In this document: piece by piece, positions 38,188 to 48,247 of the stretch
Position numbering within the stretch: the first letter of the stretch is position 1
Layout of the letters: each line of letters begins with the position of its first letter
NCBI GenBank assembly: GCA_018823835.1
Contig: JAHJHT010000007.1
Location: 1-64,000, forward strand
Direction of reading: 5' to 3'
DNA from: Alphaproteobacteria bacterium
Lineage (GTDB): Bacteria; Pseudomonadota; Alphaproteobacteria; Rhizobiales; Rhizobiaceae
DNA: 64,000 nt
Notes under the pieces: model-generated
Databases searched by the model: none
Seen by the model: only the letters and a program-made list of their open reading frames with translations
What the model was told of the DNA's origin: nothing
Position numbers and translations under genes: made by a program

Positions 38188-39780
38188 TCAGGCGGTGAGC
38201 CAGCACTCGCAGAGCGCGTAGCCGTCCATCATCTCGCCCTGCGGGTTGGCAACCCAGCCGGCAACCTTCTTGGAATCCACCGCATCGATGAACTGGTTGA
38301 AGAACGGCACGATCGTGCCGCCTTCGTCACGCACCATCATGCCCATGTCGTGGTAGATGGACTTACGCTTGTCCTGGTCGAGCTCGCCGGCGGCTGCACG
38401 CAGCATGGCGTCGAACTCCGGCCGCTTGAAGCGGGTGTCGTTCCAGTCGGCGGTCGAAGCGAGCGCGGTCGCGTACATCTGCGACTGCGTGGCGCGGCCA
38501 CCCCAGTAGGACAGCGAGAAGGGCTGCTTGTTCCAGACTTCCGACCAGTAGCCGTCACCAGGCTCGCGCTTGATCTCGATCTTGATGCCGGCCTTGGCGC
38601 AGCTCTGCTGGTAGAGCTGGGCAGCGTCGACCGCGCCCGGGAAGGCAACGTCGGAGGTGCGCAGCAGGATCGAGCCGGAGTGGCCGGACTTCTTGTAGTG
38701 CTCTGCGGCCTTTTCCGGGTCGAATGTGCGCTGCTCGATGTCGTCGGGGAACAGCGGGTAGGCCGAGTTGATCGGGAAGTCGTTGCCGATCGTGCCGTAG
38801 CCCTGCAGGATCTTGTCGAGCAGTTCCTCGCGGTCCATGGCCAGCTTCAGCGCCATACGCAGGTCGTTATTGTCGAAGGGCGCGGTGTCGCAGAACATGT
38901 TGAACGGATAGAAGCCGCGGCCCGAAGTCGCTTCGACCGAGACGCCGGGGACGCGCTTGACGAGGTCGACGACCTTCGGCTCGATGCGGTTGATCATGTT
39001 GACCTGGCCGCCCTGCAGGGCCGAAAGGCGCGCAGTCGCGTCGTTGATCACGACGATTTCCACCTGGTCGGCATGGCCGAGCTTGTCGCCCAGCCAGTAG
39101 TTGGCAAAACGCTCGCCGCCATGGCGCACGCCGGGTTCGTTGACGGTGACCTTGTAGGGGCCAGCGCTGATGCCGGCGTTCGGATCGTCCTTGCCGCCAT
39201 TGGGCTGGATGATCAGGTGATAGTCAGCCATCAGGTAGGGGAAGTCGGCATCCGGCTCGGCCAGGGTCACGGTGACCTCCTTGCCGCTCGTCTTGACGCC
39301 CTTGATGTTCTTCAGGATGCCCAGCGCGCCGGACTTGGAGTTCTCGTCCGCATGACGCTCGATCGTCGCGGCCACGTCCTCGGCGGTGACGGTCTTGCCA
39401 TTGTGGAACTCGATGCCGTCGCGAACCTTGATGGTCCAGGTCGTGGCATCGCCCGACGAGCCGATTTCCTCGGCGATCAGGTTTTCCAGCCCGCCGTCCG
39501 GCTTCAGCCGGTTCAGGTACTCGCCCCACTGCTTGCCGAAGCTGAACATGACCTGGCTGAGGATCAGCGCCGGGTCCATGCTGTTGGTGGACTCGCCGCC
39601 CTGCAGGCCGGCACGCATGATGCCGCCCCTGACGGGCGTCTGGGCCTGGGCTGCGCCGGAGAGCAGCGTGTTGGCGAAGGCTGCCGAGGCGCCGAGCGCT
39701 GCGGCCCGGCCGAGGAAATCACGCCGAGACATGCGTCCGGCAACGGTCAATCGGCTTAGGAATTCGAGTTCGGTGGTCAT
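38188..39780 (-). CDS. Peptide-type (family 5) ABC substrate-binding protein, Tat signal
   Basis: MSRRDFLGRAAALG twin-arginine signal; GIEFHNGKTVTAEDVAATIER, KLAMDREELLDKIL. Confidence 0.92.
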   Translation of the reverse strand: MTTELEFLSRLTVAGRMSRRDFLGRAAALGASAAFANTLLSGAAQAQTPVRGGIMRAGLQGGESTNSMDPALILSQVMFSFGKQWGEYLNRLKPDGGLENLIAEEIGSSGDATTWTIKVRDGIEFHNGKTVTAEDVAATIERHADENSKSGALGILKNIKGVKTSGKEVTVTLAEPDADFPYLMADYHLIIQPNGGKDDPNAGISAGPYKVTVNEPGVRHGGERFANYWLGDKLGHADQVEIVVINDATARLSALQGGQVNMINRIEPKVVDLVKRVPGVSVEATSGRGFYPFNMFCDTAPFDNNDLRMALKLAMDREELLDKILQGYGTIGNDFPINSAYPLFPDDIEQRTFDPEKAAEHYKKSGHSGSILLRTSDVAFPGAVDAAQLYQQSCAKAGIKIEIKREPGDGYWSEVWNKQPFSLSYWGGRATQSQMYATALASTADWNDTRFKRPEFDAMLRAAAGELDQDKRKSIYHDMGMMVRDEGGTIVPFFNQFIDAVDSKKVAGWVANPQGEMMDGYALCECWLTA

Positions 39781-39858
39781 ATTCTGCAACTCCCATTGTT
39801 GTTGGTTGGCCATCGTGAGCCAGGCTCGTGACGGCTGTTTGACTAGGACAGTGACGGA

Positions 39859-41514
39859 TCAGTTTCCGGCACTCTCCATTCTGCGGCCCTTGATGGCCTT
39901 CTCCAGCCAGCCGATCTCCATTTCCGGTACGGAGGAGAGCAGCAGGTCGGTGTAATCGTCGAAAGGCGGCGCCAGAACCTTGCTTTTGGGTCCGTAGCGC
40001 ACGACCTCGCCACGATACATGACCGCGATGGAATCGGCGATCGATTTCACCGTCGCCAGGTCGTGGGTGATGAAAAGATAGGCTACGCCTTCCTCCTTCT
40101 GCAGGCCGAGAAGCAGCTTGAGAATGCCGTTTGCCACGAGCGGATCGAGCGCCGAGGTGACCTCGTCGCAGATGATCAGCTTGGGCTTGGCGGCGAGCGA
40201 CCTGGCAATGCAGACACGCTGCTTCTGGCCGCCGGAAAGCTCTGCCGGGTAGCGATCGCTGAAGCCCTTGCCCATCTCGATCTTGTCGAGCAGTTCGGCG
40301 ATGCGTCGGTCGCGCTCGGCGCCGCGCATGTTGAAATAGAACTCCAGCGGCCGGCCGATGATGGTGCCGACGGTCTGACGCGGATTCATCGCCACATCGG
40401 CCATCTGGTAGATCATCTGCAACTGCCGCAGGTCTTCCTTCGGGCGGTTGGCCAGCCGGTTGGCGAGCGGCCTGCCGTCAAAATCGACCGTGCCCTGTTC
40501 GGGCGGCAGGAGGCCGGTGATGGCACGCGCCAGGGTCGACTTGCCGGAGCCGGATTCGCCGACCACGGCCAGCGTCTGGCCCGGAAAAATATCGACCGAG
40601 ACGTCCTTCAAGACCTTCGGACCGCCGCGGCCATAGGCGGCCGTGACGTTCTTGACGGAGAGAAACGGCGCTTCGCCCGGCTGCTGCTCGTCATGCGTGA
40701 TCTCGTGCACGGAAACCAGCGCGTTGGTGTATTCCTGACGCGGTTCCTTGATGATCTGCTGGGTGCCACCCCACTCGACCAGCCGGCCGTGCCTGAGCAC
40801 CATGATCTCGTCCGAGACCTGGGCGACGACGGCAAGGTCATGCGTGATGTAGAGCGCGGCGACGCCGGTATCGCGGATCGCATCCTTGATCGCCGCCAGA
40901 ACGTCGATCTGGGTGGTCACGTCGAGCGCGGTTGTCGGCTCGTCGAAGACGATCAGGTCCGGCTCCGAGCAGAGAGCCATCGCCGTCATGACGCGCTGCA
41001 ACTGGCCGCCCGAAACCTGGTGAGGATAGCGCTCGCCGATGTTTTCAGGATCGGGCAGGCTGAGCTTGCGGAACAGTTCGACGGCGCGCTTCTCGGCCTG
41101 GGCGCGCGTGCCCGTGCCATGTTCCAGCGACGCCTCTATCACCTGATCCATCAGTTTGTGGGCGGGATTGAAAGCTGCCGCGGCCGATTGCGCGACATAG
41201 CAGACCTCCTTGCCGCGCAGCTTTCGGATGCCGCGCTTGCCGGCCTTCATGATGTCTCGGCCGTTGAGCATGACCTCGCCGCCGGTGATGCGAACGCCAC
41301 CGCGGCCGTAACCCATGGCCGACAGGCCGATGGTCGACTTGCCGGCCCCGGATTCACCGATCAGACCGAGCACCTTGCCGCGCTTGAGCGACAGCGAGAC
41401 ATCGTGAACCAGGACGATGTTCTTCGGCGCCTCGCCGGGCGGGAAGACCGTCGCCTCGATGCGAAGCTTGCGGATGTCGAGCAGGGGGTCCTGCTTCTTT
41501 GCTGCCTCGGCCAT
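39859..41514 (-). CDS. Dual-NBD peptide-type ABC transporter ATP-binding protein (DppDF/YejF-like)
   Basis: Two Walker A (GESGAGKST, GESGSGKST) and two signature motifs (VSGGQLQRV, LSGGQKQRV). Confidence 0.94.
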   Translation of the reverse strand: MAEAAKKQDPLLDIRKLRIEATVFPPGEAPKNIVLVHDVSLSLKRGKVLGLIGESGAGKSTIGLSAMGYGRGGVRITGGEVMLNGRDIMKAGKRGIRKLRGKEVCYVAQSAAAAFNPAHKLMDQVIEASLEHGTGTRAQAEKRAVELFRKLSLPDPENIGERYPHQVSGGQLQRVMTAMALCSEPDLIVFDEPTTALDVTTQIDVLAAIKDAIRDTGVAALYITHDLAVVAQVSDEIMVLRHGRLVEWGGTQQIIKEPRQEYTNALVSVHEITHDEQQPGEAPFLSVKNVTAAYGRGGPKVLKDVSVDIFPGQTLAVVGESGSGKSTLARAITGLLPPEQGTVDFDGRPLANRLANRPKEDLRQLQMIYQMADVAMNPRQTVGTIIGRPLEFYFNMRGAERDRRIAELLDKIEMGKGFSDRYPAELSGGQKQRVCIARSLAAKPKLIICDEVTSALDPLVANGILKLLLGLQKEEGVAYLFITHDLATVKSIADSIAVMYRGEVVRYGPKSKVLAPPFDDYTDLLLSSVPEMEIGWLEKAIKGRRMESAGN

Positions 41515-42338
41515 TATCCGCGCCCTCCCTTCAGGCTGGTGGTGCGGTTCAGGATCCAGTCTGCGACCAGGTTGACCGAGATGGCAAGCGCGGCAATCGC
41601 TGCGGCCGGGATGAGGGCTGCGGGAATGCCGAACACGATGCCATCCTTGTTTTCCTTGACCATGCCGCCCCAGTCCGCGTCCGGCGGCTGGACGCCAAGG
41701 CCGAGGAATGAGAGGGCCGAGAGGAACAGCACGGCGTAGATGAAGCGCAGGCCGAGCTCGGAGATCAGCGGCGAAAGGGCATTGGGAAGAATCTCGCGGA
41801 AGATGATCCAGACCGTGCCTTCGCCGCGCAGCTTGGCAGCCTCGACGAAGTCCATCACGTTGATGTCGACGGCGACCGCGCGCGACAGCCGGTAGACGCG
41901 CGTCGAGTCGAGCAGGCCCATGACCATGATGAGCGTGACCAGCGTGGTCGGCAGCACCGACAGCACGACGAGGCCGAAGATCAGTGTCGGGATCGCCATC
42001 AGGAGATCGACGAAGCGCGACATCAGTGTGTCGAACCAGCCGCCGAGCACGGCGGCCGTGAAGCCGAGGATCGAGCCCAGCGAGAAGGACAGCGCGGTTG
42101 CAAGCACCGCGACGAAGATCGTGACGCGGGCGCCGTAGATCATGCGCGACAGGAGATCGCGGCCGAGATTGTCGGTGCCGAGCAGGTAGCTCGACGAGGC
42201 TGGTTCCCAGACATCGCCAACGATCTGCCCGTTGCCGTAAGGGGCAATCAGCGGCGCGAATATCGCGGCAAACAGGAACATGGCGGTCAGGACGAGCCCG
42301 ACCAGCGCCGGGATGGGTATACGTCGGATGTTCAGCAT
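41514..42338 (-). CDS. Peptide-type ABC transporter permease (DppC-like)
   Basis: LLGTDNLGRDLLSRMIYGARVTI, EAAKLRGEGTVWIIFREILPNALSPL. Confidence 0.94.
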   Translation of the reverse strand: MLNIRRIPIPALVGLVLTAMFLFAAIFAPLIAPYGNGQIVGDVWEPASSSYLLGTDNLGRDLLSRMIYGARVTIFVAVLATALSFSLGSILGFTAAVLGGWFDTLMSRFVDLLMAIPTLIFGLVVLSVLPTTLVTLIMVMGLLDSTRVYRLSRAVAVDINVMDFVEAAKLRGEGTVWIIFREILPNALSPLISELGLRFIYAVLFLSALSFLGLGVQPPDADWGGMVKENKDGIVFGIPAALIPAAAIAALAISVNLVADWILNRTTSLKGGRG

Positions 42339-42347
42339 GGCGCGCCC

Positions 42348-43307
42348 CTACTTCGGATGCCGGAGGCGCGGATTGGCGACGATCGCCCCGATATCCGCAA
42401 CGATGTTGAGGGTGATGTAGACGGCGGCGAAGATCAGGCCGACGGCCTGCACGACCGGCACATCGCGCTTGGAGACGTGGTCGACGAGATATTGTCCCAT
42501 GCCGGGATAGACGAAGATCACCTCGACGACGACCACGCCGACGATGAGGAAGGCGAGGTTGAGCATGACGACGTTGATGATCGGCGCGATGGCGTTCGGG
42601 AAGGCGTGCCGGCGGATGACGTCGATTGCCGACAGGCCTTTCAGTTCGGCCGTCTCGATATAGGCCGACTGCATGACGTTGAGGATGGCGGCGCGCGTCA
42701 TGCGCATCATGTGGGCGAGCACGACCAGCGTCAGCACGGCGGCCGGCAAGGCGATGGCCTGCATGCGGTCCATGAAGGGCATGCCGTCATAGACGGTCGA
42801 GATGCCCGGGAAGATCTGCCATTTGACGGCGAAGAAATAGACCAGGAGATAGCCGATGAAGAATTCCGGGAATGAGGTGGAAGCGAGCGCCAGGCCGGAA
42901 ATCAGCTTGTCGACCCAGCCGTTGCGGTAGCGCACGGCGAGCAGGCCAAGCCCGATGGCCAGCGGGATGGATACCGCCGCGGCCCAGAAAGCGAGGAACA
43001 GCGTGTTCCACAGCCTGCCGCTGATCGAGGTGGCGATGTCCTGCCCGCTGGACAGTGCCGTGCCGAGATCGCCGGTGAGAATGCCGCCGAGCCAGTTGAA
43101 GTAGCGGACATAGGCGGGGTCATTGAGGCCGAGTTCGGCGCGCAGATTGGCGAGCGACTCGGGCGTCGCCGACTGGCCGAGGATGGACTGGGCGACGTCG
43201 CCGGGCAGGATCTGCGTGCCGGCAAAGATCAGGACCGAAACGGCCAGGAGGAGAAGGATACCCAGCGCGATGCGCTGGGCAATCAGTTTCAGGATCGGTG
43301 ATGACAT
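42348..43307 (-). CDS. Peptide-type ABC transporter permease (DppB-like)
   Basis: SVLIFAGTQILPGDVAQSILG, RMTRAAILNVMQSAYIETAELKGLSAIDVIRRHAFPNAIAP. Confidence 0.94.
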   Translation of the reverse strand: MSSPILKLIAQRIALGILLLLAVSVLIFAGTQILPGDVAQSILGQSATPESLANLRAELGLNDPAYVRYFNWLGGILTGDLGTALSSGQDIATSISGRLWNTLFLAFWAAAVSIPLAIGLGLLAVRYRNGWVDKLISGLALASTSFPEFFIGYLLVYFFAVKWQIFPGISTVYDGMPFMDRMQAIALPAAVLTLVVLAHMMRMTRAAILNVMQSAYIETAELKGLSAIDVIRRHAFPNAIAPIINVVMLNLAFLIVGVVVVEVIFVYPGMGQYLVDHVSKRDVPVVQAVGLIFAAVYITLNIVADIGAIVANPRLRHPK

Positions 43308-43321
43308 GTCCGCGGCGCCGA

Positions 43322-44911
43322 TCAGGCTTCAAGCCAGCACTTGGCAAGTGCGTAACCGTTCATCAGTTCCTGGTGCGGGTCGTCGACCCAGCCGCCGACG
43401 CCGTCGCCGGTGGCGTCGATGAAGTCGTTGAACATCGGCAGGATCAGGCCGCCCTCGTCGCGCACGATCACCGCCATGTCGCGGTACAGGGCCTTGCGCT
43501 TCTCGTTGTCGAGTTCGGCGCGGGCGGCGATCACCATCTTGTCGAAGTCGGGGCGCAGGAAGCGGGTGTCGTTCCAGTCGGCGGTCGAAAGATAGGCGGT
43601 CGAGTACATCTGATCCTGTGTCGAACGGCCGCCCCAGTATGAGGTGCAGAAGGGCTGCTTGTTCCAGACTTCCGACCAGTAGCCGTCGCCGGGCTCGCGC
43701 TTGACCTCGACCTTGATGCCGGCCTTGGCGCAGCTCTGCTGGTAGAGCTGGGCGGCGTCAACGGCGCCGGGAAAGGCGACGTCGGAGGTGCGCAGCAGCA
43801 CCGTGCCGTCATGGCCCGACTTCTTGTAATGGAAGGCCGCCTTCTCGGGGTCGAAGGTGCGCTGCTCGATATCGTCCGAAAACAGCGGGTAGGCGGAGTT
43901 GATCGGGAAGTCGTTTCCGACGGTGCCGTAGCCGCGCAAGATCTTGTCGACCATCTCTTCGCGGTCCATGGCGAGCTTCAGCGCCATGCGCAGGTCATTG
44001 TTGTCGAAGGGCGCCGTGTTGCAATGAGCAATGAAGACGTAGTGGCCGGGGCCCGAATGGTTGCGGATGGTGACACCCGGCAGGCGCTTGATCAGGTCGA
44101 CGATCTTTGGCTCGACCCGGTTGATCATGTTGACCTGGCCGCCCTGCAGCGCGGCCGTGCGCGCCGTCGCGTCATTGATGACGATGATCTCGACCTGGTC
44201 GGCATGGCCCATCTTGTCGCCCTGCCAGTAGTTGGCAAAGCGCTCGCCGCCATGCCGCACGCCGGGCTCATTGACTGCAATCTTGTAGGGCCCGGCACCG
44301 ATGCCGGCGTCGGCGCCGTCCTTGCCGCCGTTCGGCTGGACGACCAGATGGTAGTCGCTGAGCAGGTAGGGCAGGTCGGCATTGGGCTCCTTGAGCGTGA
44401 TTACGACTTCCCTGCCGCTCGCCTTGAGGCTCTCGATGCCCTTCATGTAGCCGAGCGCGCCGGATTTCGAATTCTCGTCGGAGTGGCGCTCGAGTGTCGC
44501 AACCACGTCTTCCGGCGTTACCGTCTTGCCGTTGTGGAACTCGATGCCGTCGCGGATCTTCAGCGTCCATACCTTGGCATCGTCGGACGAGCCGATTTCT
44601 TCGGCAATGCGCGGCTCGAGGTCGCCCTCGGGCGACAGCTCGACGATCATTTCGCCCCACATCTTGCCGAAGGCGAAGGGCACCTGCGTCATGAACAGTG
44701 CCGGGTCGAGGCTGTTGGTGGATTCGCCGCCGACCAGGCCGGCCTTGAGAATGCCGCCCTTGACCGGGCCCTCTGCCCGCGCTGCGCCTGCAAGCAGGGA
44801 ATTGGCGAAGGTCGCTGAAACACCGAGCGCGGTGGCGCGGCCAAGGAATTCACGCCTGCTGAGTCGGCCCTGGGCGACGCGGCGGCTCAGGAAATCCAGT
44901 TCGTTTGACAT
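43322..44911 (-). CDS. Second peptide-type ABC substrate-binding protein, Tat signal, paralogue of 38188..39780
   Basis: LSRREFLGRATALG; near collinear with the first SBP (RDGIEFHNGKTVT, NEPGVRHGGERFANYW, GNDFPINSAYPLF, KREPGDGYWSEVWNKQPF). Confidence 0.93.
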   Translation of the reverse strand: MSNELDFLSRRVAQGRLSRREFLGRATALGVSATFANSLLAGAARAEGPVKGGILKAGLVGGESTNSLDPALFMTQVPFAFGKMWGEMIVELSPEGDLEPRIAEEIGSSDDAKVWTLKIRDGIEFHNGKTVTPEDVVATLERHSDENSKSGALGYMKGIESLKASGREVVITLKEPNADLPYLLSDYHLVVQPNGGKDGADAGIGAGPYKIAVNEPGVRHGGERFANYWQGDKMGHADQVEIIVINDATARTAALQGGQVNMINRVEPKIVDLIKRLPGVTIRNHSGPGHYVFIAHCNTAPFDNNDLRMALKLAMDREEMVDKILRGYGTVGNDFPINSAYPLFSDDIEQRTFDPEKAAFHYKKSGHDGTVLLRTSDVAFPGAVDAAQLYQQSCAKAGIKVEVKREPGDGYWSEVWNKQPFCTSYWGGRSTQDQMYSTAYLSTADWNDTRFLRPDFDKMVIAARAELDNEKRKALYRDMAVIVRDEGGLILPMFNDFIDATGDGVGGWVDDPHQELMNGYALAKCWLEA

Positions 44912-45061
44912 GACAGGTTCCTCACTCTGCGGTTTCGACCTTCGGCCGTTCTTGTTTTTATGCTGGTCTGAATATTGACCGGAATGGAGCGACGTCCGCA
45001 AGGCGGATTGCGACATGCCGTGGCGTAAATCAAATTCCGCCATGGCCCAATGGAGGTCTGG

Positions 45062-47065
45062 TCAGATGAAGCCGCGGGGGGCGGTTTCGTCGAAGTCCCG
45101 CTCGAAGACGAGCCGGGATCCTTCACGCGCGACAATGCGGCCGCGCAGATGGAAGCTTGTCGCATCCGAGGTCATTTCGGTCAAGGTTTCGGTCGATACC
45201 GACCAGCCATCCCGCGACAGCGTCTGCGTCCAGCGCGTGCTGCCATGCGCCGAGAGAGGGTCGTCCGGATCGATCGTCCAACTCTCCTCGGCGGTGCCAC
45301 CCGATACGAGGCCATGGTCGAGATCGCGCACCTCGCCGAAGTCGTCGACGATATCGAGCCGCACGCGTCCATCCGCCGTCCGCTTGACCGTGCGGCTGTT
45401 CGTAGATGGCCGCAGCGTCTCGATCTTCCAGGGCGTGGCGGCTTCGGGCTCGGCGAAGCTCCATTCGTCGCCTTGCCCCGACGGGCGCACCGGCAGGTCG
45501 ATGGCGCCTTCCGCCAGCGTCAGCGCGACGGGTTCGGGCGATGGCCAGACCAGAGGCCAGTAGGTCGAGGAGATCGCGACACGCAGGCGGTTGCCGGGTT
45601 TGACCGAGTAGGCGATGTCGTCGAGCTGCAACACGACCTGTATCGGTTCGCCGGGAACCACATTGCGCGGGAATTGGTGGCTGTCGCGGTGGCAGAGGTT
45701 GAGCACGCCATAGGTGATGCGGGTCGAGGCGCCGTCGGGCTGCACGTCGCAAAGCCGCACCGCGACCATGGCGCGCGGTCGGTCGGCCGAGAGCGTCAGG
45801 CTGATCACCGGCGCACCGACGATGTCGAGCGGGGCGTCGAGCGGTTCGCTGTCGAAGCAGGCAGATTGTTCGTCGTCGATGCGCTGGTCCCCCGGCAATT
45901 CCGGGCCGAGCCAGATGGCACAATATTCACCCCCGGCCAGGCCGCAATCCTGCGGCGAGGCGATGATCGTGGGGGGCATGGGCGTCGCATCCGCGGCGAG
46001 CCGGTTGCCGGCGCCGAGCGCGAGTCGGAGCGGTGCGCGGTCCGGCACCGGCCAGACCGGCTCGGCGATCCAGCGACCGGGCCGCTTCTCGTACCAGTCG
46101 CGCGGCGGTTCGGAGTCCATGACGTAGAGCCGCATGGCCGGGTCGTTCTCGACGCCGGTTTCGATATCCTTCAGCCAGTGGTCCCACCAGCGCAGCGCCT
46201 CCTGCAGGAAACCGATTGCCGGCTTCGGTACGGCGAAATGCGGGTATTTGTGGATCCAGGGTCCGACGATGCCCTTGGCCGGCGCATCGATGCCGGCAAC
46301 CAGCCGCGAGACGGCGTTCTTGTAGCCGTCGCCCCAGCCACCGATGGCCAGCGGCGCGGCCTTGATGGCGGAAAAATCCTCGCAGACCGAGCCGCGTTTC
46401 CAGTAGGCGTCGCGGGTCTGGTGGCTTAGCCAGACGGCGGGCAGGAATGGTTCGTGCTCCAGCCGCTCGAGCCACATGGCGCGCCATTTGTCGCCGACGA
46501 TCGCCGGGTCCGGAGGGCGCGAGGAATAGGACAGCATCGTTGCGCCCCAGCCCATGTTCTCGTTGAGCAGCAGGCCGCCCTTGTAGTGGATGTCGTCGGC
46601 GTAGCGGTCGTCGGTCGAACAGAGCGTGATGATCGCCTTCAGTGCAGCCGGGCCCTTTGCAGCGACCTGCAGCGCGTTGAAGCCGCCCCAGGAAATCCCC
46701 ATCATGCCCACCTTGCCGCTGCACCAGGGCTGTGCAGCCGCCCAGGCAATGACGTCGCAGGCGTCCTGCAATTCCTGCTCCGAGTACTCGTCCTCCATCA
46801 GCCCGTCGGAATCGCCGTTTCCGCGCATGTCGACACGCAGGCAGGCATAGCCGTGGCCGGCGAAGTACGGATGGGTCAGGCTATCGCGCGCCGTCGTGCC
46901 ATCGCGCTTTCGGTAGGGCAGGTGCTCGAGGATGGCCGGCACCGGATCCTGGTCGGCATCGACAGGCATCCAGACCCGTGCGGACAGCCGACAGCCGTCG
47001 GGCATGACGATTCCCATGTCGGGAAATTCGAGGGGTTGTCGCGGAAAGTCGGTGACGGTCTTCAT
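45062..47065 (-). CDS. CocE/NonD family hydrolase
   Basis: MPDGCRLSARVWMP, YRKRDGTTARDSLTHPYFAGHGYACLRVDMRGNGDSDG, VGMMGISWGGFNALQVA. An alternative start (ATG 47074) is possible. Confidence 0.9.
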   Translation of the reverse strand: MKTVTDFPRQPLEFPDMGIVMPDGCRLSARVWMPVDADQDPVPAILEHLPYRKRDGTTARDSLTHPYFAGHGYACLRVDMRGNGDSDGLMEDEYSEQELQDACDVIAWAAAQPWCSGKVGMMGISWGGFNALQVAAKGPAALKAIITLCSTDDRYADDIHYKGGLLLNENMGWGATMLSYSSRPPDPAIVGDKWRAMWLERLEHEPFLPAVWLSHQTRDAYWKRGSVCEDFSAIKAAPLAIGGWGDGYKNAVSRLVAGIDAPAKGIVGPWIHKYPHFAVPKPAIGFLQEALRWWDHWLKDIETGVENDPAMRLYVMDSEPPRDWYEKRPGRWIAEPVWPVPDRAPLRLALGAGNRLAADATPMPPTIIASPQDCGLAGGEYCAIWLGPELPGDQRIDDEQSACFDSEPLDAPLDIVGAPVISLTLSADRPRAMVAVRLCDVQPDGASTRITYGVLNLCHRDSHQFPRNVVPGEPIQVVLQLDDIAYSVKPGNRLRVAISSTYWPLVWPSPEPVALTLAEGAIDLPVRPSGQGDEWSFAEPEAATPWKIETLRPSTNSRTVKRTADGRVRLDIVDDFGEVRDLDHGLVSGGTAEESWTIDPDDPLSAHGSTRWTQTLSRDGWSVSTETLTEMTSDATSFHLRGRIVAREGSRLVFERDFDETAPRGFI

Positions 47066-47137
47066 GCGGGCCACGTTGCATCGGCACGAGGCCCTGCGTC
47101 CAGACGGAATCCGAGCATGGGCGCGCCGCTTGCTGCC

Positions 47138-47731
47138 TCAGTTCAGCGGAATGTCGTTGTCGGTCTTGCTGTCCTGGTAGGTCGCCGACAGCTCGTCATA
47201 GCGCTTCGAAATCGCGGCGATGCGGGCTTCGAGCCTCGACCGGTCCGGTTCCTGAAGGTCGCGCACCAGCCTGCGGATGCCGAAGCTCTTCCAGTAAGCG
47301 TTCTCCGCCCGGTAGCCGCCAGGATCGAGCGTGAAGACCTCCTTCAGGATATTCAGGTCGTGCGGGATGGCGAAGCTGTCGCGCGAATCCTCGTGGCTGA
47401 ACAGATAGAAGAAGTTGTCGAAGCCGGTCCAGGTGATGGCCGATAGGCAGAGCGAGCAGGGCTCGTGCGTGGCGAGAAAGATGCAGTCGCGCGTCTCCGG
47501 GCGGTCGGCCTTGGGCATCTCGTAGAAGCGCTTCAGGCAATGGATTTCGCCGTGCCACAGCGGGTTCTCGGTCTCGTTGTTGGTTTCGGCGAGCACCAGC
47601 GAGCGGTCGTCCTTGCGCAGGATCGCCGCGCCGAACAGCTTGTTGCCATGCGCCACCCCTTCGGCCGTCTTCGGCACGATGTCCTGTTCGATGACATCGA
47701 GCAGGCGGTCGATCAGCGACACTTCGGCCAT
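47138..47731 (-). CDS. Cytidine/deoxycytidylate deaminase-fold protein
   Basis: NPLWHGEIHCLKRFY and ATHEPCSLCLSAITWTG: HxE...PCxxC zinc motif. Confidence 0.88.
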   Translation of the reverse strand: MAEVSLIDRLLDVIEQDIVPKTAEGVAHGNKLFGAAILRKDDRSLVLAETNNETENPLWHGEIHCLKRFYEMPKADRPETRDCIFLATHEPCSLCLSAITWTGFDNFFYLFSHEDSRDSFAIPHDLNILKEVFTLDPGGYRAENAYWKSFGIRRLVRDLQEPDRSRLEARIAAISKRYDELSATYQDSKTDNDIPLN

Positions 47732-47733
47732 CG

Positions 47734-48246
47734 TCAGAGGCTCCCGGGGAGACGGATTTCATAGGGCTCGGAGAAGACGTGCTCCTCGAGGTTCACGCCG
47801 TCGCCGCCGCGGTCGACGACAAGAAAATCCTGCGGCTCGCCGATGACCGTCAGGACGCCGTGCCACAGGTTGCGCGGATAGTTTACGCCCTGTCCCGGCG
47901 CGGTGACGAAGGCATGCGGCTCGCCCGGCTTGCCCGCCTCGTCATGGCAGACGACGACGATGAATGGCTGCGCCGACAGCGGCATGAAGGCCTGGCTGCC
48001 GAGCGGATGGCGCTCGACCATACGCAGCGCAAGGGGGAGCCGATAAGGCTGGCCCTGGAAGATGTTGATCAGCACGTGGCCGTCGGGGCCCGCCGCCTCG
48101 GGGCGCGCCAGCGCGTGGAAGCGCTCGGTCATGCCGCCATTGATAGGATAGTGCAGGCCGCCTTCGGTATCGATGACGTCGCCGAATTCGGCGAACTTCT
48201 CGCGGGTCAGCGGCCGGGCGGTGATGACGCGGGACGGTGAGCCCAT
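47734..48246 (-). CDS. allA: Ureidoglycolate lyase
   Basis: RPLTREKFAEFGDVID, INIFQGQPYRLPLALRMVERHPLGSQAFMPL, GQGVNYPRNLWHGVL. Confidence 0.92.
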   Translation of the reverse strand: MGSPSRVITARPLTREKFAEFGDVIDTEGGLHYPINGGMTERFHALARPEAAGPDGHVLINIFQGQPYRLPLALRMVERHPLGSQAFMPLSAQPFIVVVCHDEAGKPGEPHAFVTAPGQGVNYPRNLWHGVLTVIGEPQDFLVVDRGGDGVNLEEHVFSEPYEIRLPGSL

Positions 48247-48247
48247 G

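Noticed and set aside
40063-41739. 558-aa plus-strand ORF
   Set aside because: Antisense to the dual-NBD ABC ATPase, which has full motifs.
44912-45061. Possible copy of the purine motif TTTTTGAAAGTC ahead of the ABC operon
   Set aside because: The gap contains GTTTTTATGCTGGTC but not the 12-mer, so I do not extend the proposed regulon to the ABC genes.
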